Positions 42,069-49,444 of a stretch of DNA of 64,000 bases are shown here, piece after piece (the stretch's first letter is position 1; each line of letters opens with the position of its first letter). Below the pieces are notes generated by a model that had not been told where the DNA came from, made no database searches, and worked only from the letters and a program-made list of their open reading frames with translations. The stretch spans positions 248,001-312,000 of the forward strand of contig NZ_QEVW01000015.1 of assembly GCF_003287275.1 (NCBI RefSeq), in the 5' to 3' direction. This DNA comes from Paenibacillus taichungensis. Lineage in GTDB: Bacteria; Bacillota; Bacilli; Paenibacillales; Paenibacillaceae. The translations under genes and the position numbers were made by a program.

Positions 42069-42500
42069 ATGCATGATGAACTGCCATCTGGCATTCAGGA
42101 GATGATCGACGGCCTGCGCCTGAGTACCTCCAGCGATTTTTGCGGACTGGCCTGTCTGTCCGGCACGATGCTGCGCTGGAAGTATACATCCGGCGCCAGC
42201 AACGAACGGGTGAAACGTATGGAGATGCGTCCCGGACAAGATCTGGTTGGCACAGCGCTTCGAACTGGACGCACCGCTCTATCTGATGCACAATCCACCG
42301 GGGAGCATACACCCGCCCGTTGCCCGTTAATGCTTGCGGAGCGGTTGGTATGTGCCATAGCAGTGCCTGTGTTCCAGCAAGGAAGTGTTCCTGGCGCCGT
42401 GTTGCTCCTTGGCAACAGATTACCCTGCACGTTCTCACCGGAGATGGTCCGTCAGACCGAACAGGTCGCTATACAGCTGCAACCAAAAGTGTACGGATAA
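42069..42500 (+). CDS. GAF-domain protein (NreA-like)
   Basis: A 143-residue single GAF domain: FCGLACLSGTMLRWKYTSGASNERVKRMEMRPGQDLVGTALRTGRTALSD, then CPLMLAERLVCAIAVPVFQQGSVPGAVLLLGN. No output domain, so it must act on a partner protein. NreA of staphylococci is a lone GAF protein that binds nitrate and controls the NreB kinase; size and the Fnr neighbourhood fit. A NarL-type pair is found 3 kb downstream. It is divergent from fnr. Nitrate binding is inferred. Confidence 0.65.
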   Translation: MHDELPSGIQEMIDGLRLSTSSDFCGLACLSGTMLRWKYTSGASNERVKRMEMRPGQDLVGTALRTGRTALSDAQSTGEHTPARCPLMLAERLVCAIAVPVFQQGSVPGAVLLLGNRLPCTFSPEMVRQTEQVAIQLQPKVYG

Positions 42501-42525
42501 AGACAGCTGTCTGGAATACGCTAAG

Positions 42526-42568
42526 AAGTCTTGTTATTTCCTTATGGGAGTAACAAGACTTTTTTTGA
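42526..42568 (+). terminator. Terminator after the GAF gene
   Basis: AAGTCTTGTTA pairs exactly with TAACAAGACTT and is followed by a run of T. Confidence 0.85.
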
Positions 42569-42716
42569 TTATGGTTTATTTCTTAGTTGGACAAGCGTAA
42601 TTAGTCACATTGCCATCACTCCTCTGTGTACGTCGACGTCTGTCTCACAGATTGATATAATCGAGTCCATACATCGATATGTTCAAGATAGAACATACGG
42701 CTAGGAGGCTACAGAT

Positions 42717-44327
42717 ATGCTTGTACTGACAAATGCCAGTGTGATTCCTTGGGAAGCTGCACAGCAAACTGGATCTATTTCCATAGCATCTCCTTCCCTG
42801 GTGACTTGTACAGCCACGGTGAGCTTTCAATTTGGGCAGGTACATGGCGTTTTACATAAAGGCCAAACCCTTTTCCTGTATCCCCCATGTTCCCTGGAGC
42901 TTATACATACTCCGGCTTCTGCCTTCACGGTATATCATATCGGCTTTCTGGAATACGGATTAACGAAAGAGTCCCATGAGAAGCGTGTCTATGAACTTAC
43001 ATCAGAGAACCTGCCTGCACATGGGTCAAAGACTGGAGCCAGTTCACAAGGGTTACGGATTCTTGCCATTATCCAGGAACTTACCGACAAACGTTCAGGC
43101 AGCAGCATGACTGAAGAAGCCCGATCCCATTTTCTGCTGAGTGAGCTGCTTGAGTTGTTCAAGCTGGCGGTTAAGCCCGCCACAGAAATGGTGGACAGTG
43201 TAATTCGGGATGCCCTTTACTATATCAATCACCACTATGGCGATCATCTCACCCGGGAAGACATTGCCCGCATGACTGGATTTAACGCAAGCTATTTCTC
43301 TAGATTTTTTCAAAAACAGGTGGGGCGCAGCTTCCAGGCTCATCTGACCCGAGTTCGGATGGATAAGGCTAAGCAATACCTCCTATCGACACAGGCCACA
43401 TTGAATGAAATTGCCCTGCTCGTAGGCTATACTGACGGTTTATATTTAAGCCGCAAGTTTAAGCAGTTCACCGGGATCAGCCCAAGTGAGTATCGATTGC
43501 AGCCACGTGCGAGACGGATTGCCACTGTTCAATATACAGGGGATCTGCTTGCCCTCGGCGTTCAACCCGTTGCGGCCTCCTTTCTCCCCTGGGCCCTGTC
43601 TCCATTAATTCAGGATGAGCTGCATGACGTAATTGATCTGGATGAACATGGCGTGGAACAATTATTGAGCGTTGAACCGATTGATTTGATCATCGCACCG
43701 GATTATCTGTACTACTTGCCGCACAAGCTTGAACAACTTGAACGTATATCCCAGGTTATTGTTCTCCCATGGAATCAACTGGATCGACTGGAAACGGTTC
43801 GTCTGATTGGCCGAATTGTAGGACGAGAACAGGCAGCCGAGGATTGGATTGAACATTACACAATACGGGCCAGAACCGAATCTGATCGATTAAAAGATTT
43901 TATAAAACCTGGAGAAACCGTTGGTCTGTATGAACTGTGGGAAGACGGGACCATTTGTATCTGGAATGCAACTGCCAGAGCAGCTTATAACGTGTATTAT
44001 GGGCTTCATCTTACTCCCCACCCCAACATTCTCCGTGATGTTCTGGAACCTGACATTCATCAATACATTGAAGAAGATCAATTGATAGATTATGCAGCAG
44101 ATCATATGTTTCTTGTCCTTCCGGCACACGAAGGTGGCTTGTATCACGATTCACCAGATAAACTTAGCGAGCGCCCGGGCTGGCGCAAAGTTATAAATAA
44201 CGGAAATCGTCGCATATACCCTCTGCAACTGGAACAATTCTGGTGTAATGATGCCTTGTCTCTGGAGAAGCAACTTGAAATTATGGTAGACATTCTGATT
44301 CGGGAGAATAGCGTTAAGGACAGGTAA
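42717..44327 (+). CDS. AraC-type regulator fused to a siderophore-binding domain (Btr-like)
   Basis: A 536-residue fusion. The N-terminal 160 residues are a cupin-like arm. Residues about 165-265 form an AraC helix-turn-helix pair (HLTREDIARMTGFNASYFSRFFQKQVGRSFQAHL and LNEIALLVGYTDGLYLSRKFKQFTGISPSEYR). From about 270 onward is an iron-siderophore binding-protein fold (IATVQYTGDLLALGVQPVAASFLPWA, VEQLLSVEPIDLIIAPDYLYYLPHKLEQLERISQVIVLPW). B. subtilis Btr has this build and activates the bacillibactin importer genes. GGAGGCT precedes the ATG. It precedes a binding lipoprotein gene with a Fur box, the likely target. Confidence 0.85.
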   Translation: MLVLTNASVIPWEAAQQTGSISIASPSLVTCTATVSFQFGQVHGVLHKGQTLFLYPPCSLELIHTPASAFTVYHIGFLEYGLTKESHEKRVYELTSENLPAHGSKTGASSQGLRILAIIQELTDKRSGSSMTEEARSHFLLSELLELFKLAVKPATEMVDSVIRDALYYINHHYGDHLTREDIARMTGFNASYFSRFFQKQVGRSFQAHLTRVRMDKAKQYLLSTQATLNEIALLVGYTDGLYLSRKFKQFTGISPSEYRLQPRARRIATVQYTGDLLALGVQPVAASFLPWALSPLIQDELHDVIDLDEHGVEQLLSVEPIDLIIAPDYLYYLPHKLEQLERISQVIVLPWNQLDRLETVRLIGRIVGREQAAEDWIEHYTIRARTESDRLKDFIKPGETVGLYELWEDGTICIWNATARAAYNVYYGLHLTPHPNILRDVLEPDIHQYIEEDQLIDYAADHMFLVLPAHEGGLYHDSPDKLSERPGWRKVINNGNRRIYPLQLEQFWCNDALSLEKQLEIMVDILIRENSVKDR

Positions 44328-44413
44328 CATTTGTCCATACTCAATGGGTCACATTTTGAGATAGACGATACTTGTGCACAAAAGCTACGATACATAGGAG
44401 GTTTTATTGAGAA

Positions 44414-44429
44414 AGATAATCATTATTGA
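44414..44429. promoter_or_regulatory. Fur box before the siderophore-binding lipoprotein
   Basis: AGATAATCATTATTGA matches the TGATAATCATTATCA core with three differences. It lies 15-31 bases before the ATG. Confidence 0.65.
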
Positions 44430-44444
44430 TTGGGGAGAAGCAGA

Positions 44445-45443
44445 ATGACAGGGGTTAAATCAAAATGGTGGGCCGGGTTCATAATCCTCTTACTCGTAAT
44501 AGGGATTATTGGCTGCTCAGGCCAAGCGGAAGAAACGACAGAAAATAAAGCCTCCGCACCTGCCGTAACAGAAGAACAACCAGCGACCAGCGAGGCAGAA
44601 ACACAGGTCATATCGACGGTTAACGGAGACGTTGAAATCCCCGTGAATCCTCAGCGTATCGTTACGCAAGGTTACCTTGCTGATTTTCTGGCACTTGGCA
44701 TCAAGCCTGTAGGTGCGCCAGATTATGAGCTGGAAAGCCCTTATGTGCTTGATCTCGTTGAGGGCGTGGCAGACATTGGCCGGATTGACGGCGGATCGGT
44801 GGAGAAAATTTTGGCACTTCAACCTGACCTGATCGTTACTGTAGGTGGAGATGAGAAACTGAATGAGCAATATCGTAAAATCGCACCCACACTCATCATC
44901 CCTTACGGGACATACGACAATGTCCACGAGGAAATCACCGCTTTTGGTGAAATCATTAACAAACAGAAGGAAGCCAAAGATTGGTTATCCCAATTCGAAG
45001 TAAAAGTGAAGGCCGCCAAAGAGTCCATTCAAGGACTGGTCAAAGAAGGCACAACCTTCTCCAACTTCAGTCTGTTCGGCAAAGAATGGTACATCAATGG
45101 GGATGGTGTCAATCGCGGTGGACAGGCCATCTATCAACAGCTCGGACTGAAAGCACCAGATATTGTACAGAAAGAGCTCATTGATCAGGATAAAGATACC
45201 GTAGCGATATCCGAGGAAAAGCTGGCAGATTACGCAGGTGACTATATCTTCCTGGATTTGTCCAACGGAGGTTCACTGGATGAGGGCTCAGCAGTTTGGT
45301 CATCCCTGGACGCAGTGAAGAACAATCGCGTGTTCAAGCTTGACGGAGAACGCTTCTGGCCCTATGATCCACTTGCCGTGGAAGCACAGGTTCAGGAAAT
45401 TGCAGACATGATTAAGGAGCGTTTCGGTAAAACAGAGAACTAA
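44445..45443 (+). CDS. Iron-siderophore ABC transporter substrate-binding lipoprotein
   Basis: A 332-residue lipoprotein: lipobox GIIGC, then a class-III binding-protein fold (VEIPVNPQRIVTQGYLADFLALGIKPVGAPDYELESPYVLDLVEGVADIGRIDGGSVEKILALQPDLIVTVGG and a late FKLDGERFWPYDPLAVEAQVQEIADMI). It captures ferric siderophores outside the cell, similar to FeuA/YfiY. GGGGAGAAG precedes the ATG at 44445. No permease or ATPase gene follows, so it must use a transporter encoded elsewhere. The Fur box and the Btr-like gene upstream give iron control. Confidence 0.88.
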   Translation: MTGVKSKWWAGFIILLLVIGIIGCSGQAEETTENKASAPAVTEEQPATSEAETQVISTVNGDVEIPVNPQRIVTQGYLADFLALGIKPVGAPDYELESPYVLDLVEGVADIGRIDGGSVEKILALQPDLIVTVGGDEKLNEQYRKIAPTLIIPYGTYDNVHEEITAFGEIINKQKEAKDWLSQFEVKVKAAKESIQGLVKEGTTFSNFSLFGKEWYINGDGVNRGGQAIYQQLGLKAPDIVQKELIDQDKDTVAISEEKLADYAGDYIFLDLSNGGSLDEGSAVWSSLDAVKNNRVFKLDGERFWPYDPLAVEAQVQEIADMIKERFGKTEN

Positions 45444-45472
45444 AGTTTAATTCCTCTTATGCGATATACAGA

Positions 45473-45518
45473 GAAAAGAAGCTATTCAGAGATTCCCCTC
45501 TGAATGGCTTTCTTTTTT
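45473..45518 (+). terminator. Terminator after the siderophore-binding gene
   Basis: AAGAAGCTATTCAGAG pairs with TCTGAATGGCTTTCTT (with G-T pairs) and runs into TTTTTT. Confidence 0.8.
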
Positions 45519-45564
45519 GGTATGATAAAGAGAGAACTGTGGAACCGGACAGGAGGAAAATGAT

Positions 45565-46215
45565 GTGATTCAATTATTAGTTGTCGATGATCATGTAGTT
45601 GTACGCTCCGGGCTGATCGCCCTGCTCGACGGAAAGAATGATATACATATTGTTGGAGATGCAGCCGATGGCGATGAAGCTATTGCCAAGGCACAAGAAC
45701 TGAAGCCGGATGTGGTCTTGATGGATTTCAGCATGCCGCCAGGCAAAGACGGTCTGACCGCTACTGCTGAACTGAAGAAATTGATGCCGGATGTCTCCAT
45801 TTTGATCCTGACCATGCATGACGATGAAGAATATCTGTTCCGCGCCATCCACGCGGGAGCATCCGGATATATTCTCAAGAGCGCGCCGCATGAAGAATTA
45901 CTTGCCGCTATTCGTTCCGTAGCAGAGGGTAGCGCCTATCTGTACCCAAGTGCGACCAAGCGGCTGATGAGTGAATACCTGGACAAAGCGAAACAGGAGA
46001 ACGCCGGACCGTATGACACGTTATCCGAGCGGGAGAAAGAGATCTTGTCCTGGATTGCCAAGGGTTACGCCAACAAGGAAATCGCTGAACATCTGGTGAT
46101 CAGTGTCAAAACGGTCGAATCCCACAAAAGCAATCTGATGGAGAAGCTCGGCCTTCGAACCAGACCGGAACTGGTAAAGTTTGCAATGAAAAAGGGGTTG
46201 CTTAACTTTGAGTAG
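45565..46215 (+). CDS. Response regulator, NarL/LuxR family
   Basis: A 216-residue regulator: receiver (IQLLVVDDHVVVRSGLIALLDG; phospho-Asp in VVLMDFSMPPGKDG; Lys in GYILKSAP) and LuxR-type helix-turn-helix (LSEREKEILSWIAKGYANKEIAEHLVISVKTVESHKSNLMEKLGLRTR). GTG start behind GGAGGAAAATG. It overlaps the kinase gene by eight bases. LiaR/NreC/DegU-like; which one cannot be told. Confidence 0.88.
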   Translation: MIQLLVVDDHVVVRSGLIALLDGKNDIHIVGDAADGDEAIAKAQELKPDVVLMDFSMPPGKDGLTATAELKKLMPDVSILILTMHDDEEYLFRAIHAGASGYILKSAPHEELLAAIRSVAEGSAYLYPSATKRLMSEYLDKAKQENAGPYDTLSEREKEILSWIAKGYANKEIAEHLVISVKTVESHKSNLMEKLGLRTRPELVKFAMKKGLLNFE

Positions 46216-47320
46216 CGCACGTGAAAACAGACTTAGCGGATTTGCCGATCAACCTGTGCGTCAGTTATTAGAGGAGATCGACAGTCACATTACAGATACT
46301 GAATTCCGCAGTAGACTGAAAGGTTCTCTGCACCAGCTCAGTGATCTGAAGTTTGCCCTGGATGAGTCGTCCATTGTAGCCCTCACGGACCGCAAAGGAA
46401 AGATACAGTATGTAAACGATAAATTCTGCGAAATTTCACAATATAATCGGGAAGAATTGATCGGTCAGGATCATCGGATCATTAATTCGGGTTATCACGG
46501 CAAGAACTTTATGAAAAACCTGTGGGAAACTATCTCTTCCGGAAGAGTGTGGAACGGAGAGATTCGCAACCGTGCCAGAGATGGCAGCCATTATTGGGTG
46601 AATACAACGATTGTGCCTTTTCTCGATAACGATGGTGAGCCCTATCAGTATTTGGCTGTTCGTAGTGAGGTAACCAAGTTGAAGCGGGTCGAAGCCGAGT
46701 TACAGACGATGATGACCCAGGTTATGAACATTCAGGAAGAGGAGCGGCGGCGTATCTCCCGTGAGCTGCATGACGGCATTGGACAGAGTCTCTTCTCTCT
46801 CGTCATTCAGATGGATCGTCTGCTGGCGGACCAACCTCAATCTGGTGTGGAAGCACTCCGAAAACAAGTTACGGGTATTATGGAGGATGTACGCGGCATG
46901 GCATGGGAGCTGAGACCCTCCGTACTGGATGACCTTGGTGTCGTTCCAGCCATTCGTACGTATATCGAGAACTATACCCGGCACTACGGGATTGAAGTGG
47001 ATCTGGAATGTAATCTGCGAAAACGGCTTGAGATGAACCGGGAGATCGCCATGTACCGCATTATCCAGGAGGCGTTAACCAATGTGGCCAAGTACGCCGA
47101 TGTGTCAGAAGCGCATGTTACGGTGGAAGATTCGGAAGAGGCAACCGTTGTGAAAATCGAGGACCGAGGCGCAGGGTTCAACAGTACGACGGCCGGTAAC
47201 GGCGTTGGTCTATTTAGCATGGAGGAGCGAGCCCGCGGAGCCGGAGGTACACTTGTAGTATCTTCGGAGCCTGGCGAAGGAACTGTAGTTACCTTTTGTC
47301 TACCCAAAACTGTTCATTAA
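46208..47320 (+). CDS. PAS-domain sensor histidine kinase, NarL-type, cytoplasmic
   Basis: A 370-residue soluble kinase starting at TTG behind AAAAAGGGG. An N-terminal helical part is followed by a PAS domain (about 50-165: FALDESSIVALTDRKGKIQYVNDKFCEISQYNREELIGQDHRIINSGYH), then HisKA_3 (EEERRRISRELHDGIGQSLFSLVIQMDRL) and an ATPase domain (MYRIIQEALTNVAKYADVSEAHVTVEDS, EDRGAGF, GVGLFSMEERARGAGG). No membrane helix. NreB-type oxygen sensors have a four-Cys cluster; only one Cys is in this PAS domain, so it is probably not NreB. Its signal is unknown. Confidence 0.87.
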   Translation: MSSARENRLSGFADQPVRQLLEEIDSHITDTEFRSRLKGSLHQLSDLKFALDESSIVALTDRKGKIQYVNDKFCEISQYNREELIGQDHRIINSGYHGKNFMKNLWETISSGRVWNGEIRNRARDGSHYWVNTTIVPFLDNDGEPYQYLAVRSEVTKLKRVEAELQTMMTQVMNIQEEERRRISRELHDGIGQSLFSLVIQMDRLLADQPQSGVEALRKQVTGIMEDVRGMAWELRPSVLDDLGVVPAIRTYIENYTRHYGIEVDLECNLRKRLEMNREIAMYRIIQEALTNVAKYADVSEAHVTVEDSEEATVVKIEDRGAGFNSTTAGNGVGLFSMEERARGAGGTLVVSSEPGEGTVVTFCLPKTVH

Positions 47321-47346
47321 GTCGCTTTAACCTGTACTTTATATAG

Positions 47347-47386
47347 AAGACTGTTTACGGATGTGTTCCGTGAACAGTCTCTTTTT
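47347..47386 (+). terminator. Terminator after the kinase gene
   Basis: AGACTGTTTACGGA pairs with TTCCGTGAACAGTCT around a short loop, followed by CTTTTT. Confidence 0.85.
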
Positions 47387-47596
47387 CGATCCATGCCTGC
47401 ATCCTGCTCCCATTTATCATCTCTGATTAGTAAAAATAACAAAATGAAAGCTCTGAATCGGATAAATTCAACATTTACAATAAATATATTGACTCCAATT
47501 ACGATTCGTCATTAAAATATGAATGCTGCATACAAATTGTACGTAGATCCTATCATATTTTTTATTCTATATAGTTAAAAAAAAGGATGGTCAATC

Positions 47597-48091
47597 ATGT
47601 CAGAAAAACGCTCCTCCAAAGGGGGAGAAATCCCGCAAATGCACAATCTGGATGCAATCGATCGTAAAATCATTGCCGCCCTTCACCAAAATAGCCGGAT
47701 ATCCTACACCGATCTGGGTGCACAGATCGGTTTGTCCCGTGTGGCCGTTCAGGCCCGCATCAATGCTTTATCCGAAAAGGGAATCATTGAACGATTCACC
47801 GTGGTCATCAATCCGGGCAAAGTTGGACTACAGGTCTCTGCCTTTTTCAATGTGGATGTAGAACCGCTATTCCTGGATGAAGTGGCCGCGAAACTGGACG
47901 AAGAACCCGCAGTAACAAGCCTCTATCATATGACAGGCCCGAGTACCCTGCACATGCATGGTATTTTTGCAGATATGGAAGAGATGGAGCAGTTCCTGCT
48001 GGAGAAGCTCTACAAGATGCCAGGTATCGTCAAGGTAGAATCACAGCTGTTGTTAAAACGATATAAAAGCCGAATGGGCATGAGACTCTAG
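47597..48091 (+). CDS. Lrp/AsnC family transcriptional regulator
   Basis: A 164-residue regulator: winged helix (LDAIDRKIIAALHQNSRISYTDLGAQIGLSRVAVQARINALSEKGIIERFTVVINPGKVG) and an AsnC-type ligand domain (VSAFFNVDVEPLFLDEVAAKLDEEPAVTSLYHMTGPSTLHMHGIFADMEEMEQFL). AAAGGATGG precedes the ATG. It lies 12 bases before two chromate transporter genes and is likely part of their operon and its regulator. Confidence 0.88.
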   Translation: MSEKRSSKGGEIPQMHNLDAIDRKIIAALHQNSRISYTDLGAQIGLSRVAVQARINALSEKGIIERFTVVINPGKVGLQVSAFFNVDVEPLFLDEVAAKLDEEPAVTSLYHMTGPSTLHMHGIFADMEEMEQFLLEKLYKMPGIVKVESQLLLKRYKSRMGMRL

Positions 48092-48103
48092 GAGGAAATC
48101 AGC

Positions 48104-48691
48104 ATGAGTTGGAAAGATTACAACGGTCTCGTCATTGGGATGGTACGAACCGGAATTTTGGGATATGGCGGTGGCCCCTCGGTTATTCCGTTGATCCGTT
48201 ATGAAGCCGTTACCCGCTATAAGTGGGTGAGCGATGATGAGTTTGGCGAGATTTTGGCCATTGCCAACGCCCTTCCTGGTCCCATTGCAACCAAGATGGC
48301 CGCGTATCTCGGGTATAAAACGAAGGGCGTGCTGGGCGCTATTGTGTCTGTCCTGGCCCATATTTTGCCGACGAGCATCGCTATCATTGCGCTGCTTGGT
48401 TCCATGTACGCACTCCGCGAATCGAAAATCGTAGCAGGCATGGTGGCAGCTGTTCGCCCGGTCATTTTTGTTATGCTCGGCATGATGGCATACGAATTCG
48501 CCAAGAAAGCGTGGAAGGGACTCGGTACAACCTTTGCCGCCCTGTTCGGTGTCCTTGCATTTGTACTGCTGCAGCTGTTGGATATTCACCCCGGTATTGT
48601 GATTGCCGTCTTCCTCGGATATGGCGTCTTCCATCTGGATGTGGTTCAACGTTTCAAATCCAAACGCAATTCCGACAAGGGGGTGTCCTAA
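48104..48691 (+). CDS. Chromate transporter, short-chain CHR subunit 1
   Basis: A 195-residue membrane protein equal to one half of ChrA: GMVRTGILGYGGGPSVIPLIRYEAV and FGEILAIANALPGPIATKMAAYLGYKTKG are the CHR signatures. About five helices. AGGAGG precedes the ATG. Short CHR proteins work as pairs with inverse topology; the partner follows after three bases. Substrate is presumed chromate, though some CHR pairs may move other anions. Confidence 0.88.
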   Translation: MSWKDYNGLVIGMVRTGILGYGGGPSVIPLIRYEAVTRYKWVSDDEFGEILAIANALPGPIATKMAAYLGYKTKGVLGAIVSVLAHILPTSIAIIALLGSMYALRESKIVAGMVAAVRPVIFVMLGMMAYEFAKKAWKGLGTTFAALFGVLAFVLLQLLDIHPGIVIAVFLGYGVFHLDVVQRFKSKRNSDKGVS

Positions 48692-48694
48692 GCG

Positions 48695-49240
48695 ATGCTT
48701 CAGACATGGTGGGAATTGTTTTGGGGATTTTTTGTAGCCAATATCTTGGGATACGGAGGCGGCCCTGCCTCCATTCCATTAATGCAGGAGGAAGTCGTCA
48801 ACCACTACAAGTGGATGACCACCGAGCAATTCGGTGATGTACTCGCCATCGGCAATGCACTTCCCGGTCCAATCGCGACCAAAATTGCCGCATTTGTCGG
48901 TTATCAGGTAGCTGGCTGGTTTGGCGCTTTCATCGCCAGTTTTGCCACCGTTGTACCTTCCGCTGTTGCGTTAATTCTGCTGCTTCGTTTACTGAACAAG
49001 CATCGTAATTCTCCAAAGGTGAAAGGGATGACCTTGCTCGTACAACCGGTTATTGCTGTACTTATGATCTTGCTTACATGGGAATTCGGTCAGGTATCCA
49101 CCAATTCCATCGGCATTTGGCAGACACTGATCATTGCAGGGATCTCGCTTTGGGTCATGACCAAGACCAAACTGCATCCAGCCATCCTCATCGTCATTGC
49201 TTTTGCATACGGAGCGCTGGTTTTGTCTCATACGATGTAA
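48695..49240 (+). CDS. Chromate transporter, short-chain CHR subunit 2
   Basis: A 181-residue CHR protein: ANILGYGGGPASIPLMQEEVVNHYKWMTTEQFGDVLAIGNALPGPIATKIAAFVGYQVAG. It starts three bases after the preceding stop with GGGGGTG upstream. It forms the other half of the transporter. A folded terminator follows. Confidence 0.88.
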   Translation: MLQTWWELFWGFFVANILGYGGGPASIPLMQEEVVNHYKWMTTEQFGDVLAIGNALPGPIATKIAAFVGYQVAGWFGAFIASFATVVPSAVALILLLRLLNKHRNSPKVKGMTLLVQPVIAVLMILLTWEFGQVSTNSIGIWQTLIIAGISLWVMTKTKLHPAILIVIAFAYGALVLSHTM

Positions 49241-49263
49241 TTCATTGATTATTTAGGTTCAGG

Positions 49264-49336
49264 GAACGTCTTGGAACAACGTGTTTTTATATCCAAAGCG
49301 GATATATGCACATGTTTCAGGGCGTTTCTTTTTTTG
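49264..49336 (+). terminator. Terminator after the chromate transporter genes
   Basis: AACG and TTGGAACA pair with TGTTTCAG and CGTT; an inner ATATCC/GGATAT hairpin is stacked in the loop, and a run of T follows. Confidence 0.6.
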
Positions 49337-49444
49337 TATTGTTAGTTTCTTTGTATTTTTCCCATTAAAAAAACGGTGATGTCAGCATTTAAGCTGTCAT
49401 CACCGCACATAGAATTGCTTGTTTTACCTTCATACTTGAAGATA

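Noticed and set aside
46208..47320. NreB oxygen-sensing kinase
   Set aside because: The PAS domain has a single Cys and not the four needed for the NreB iron-sulfur cluster.
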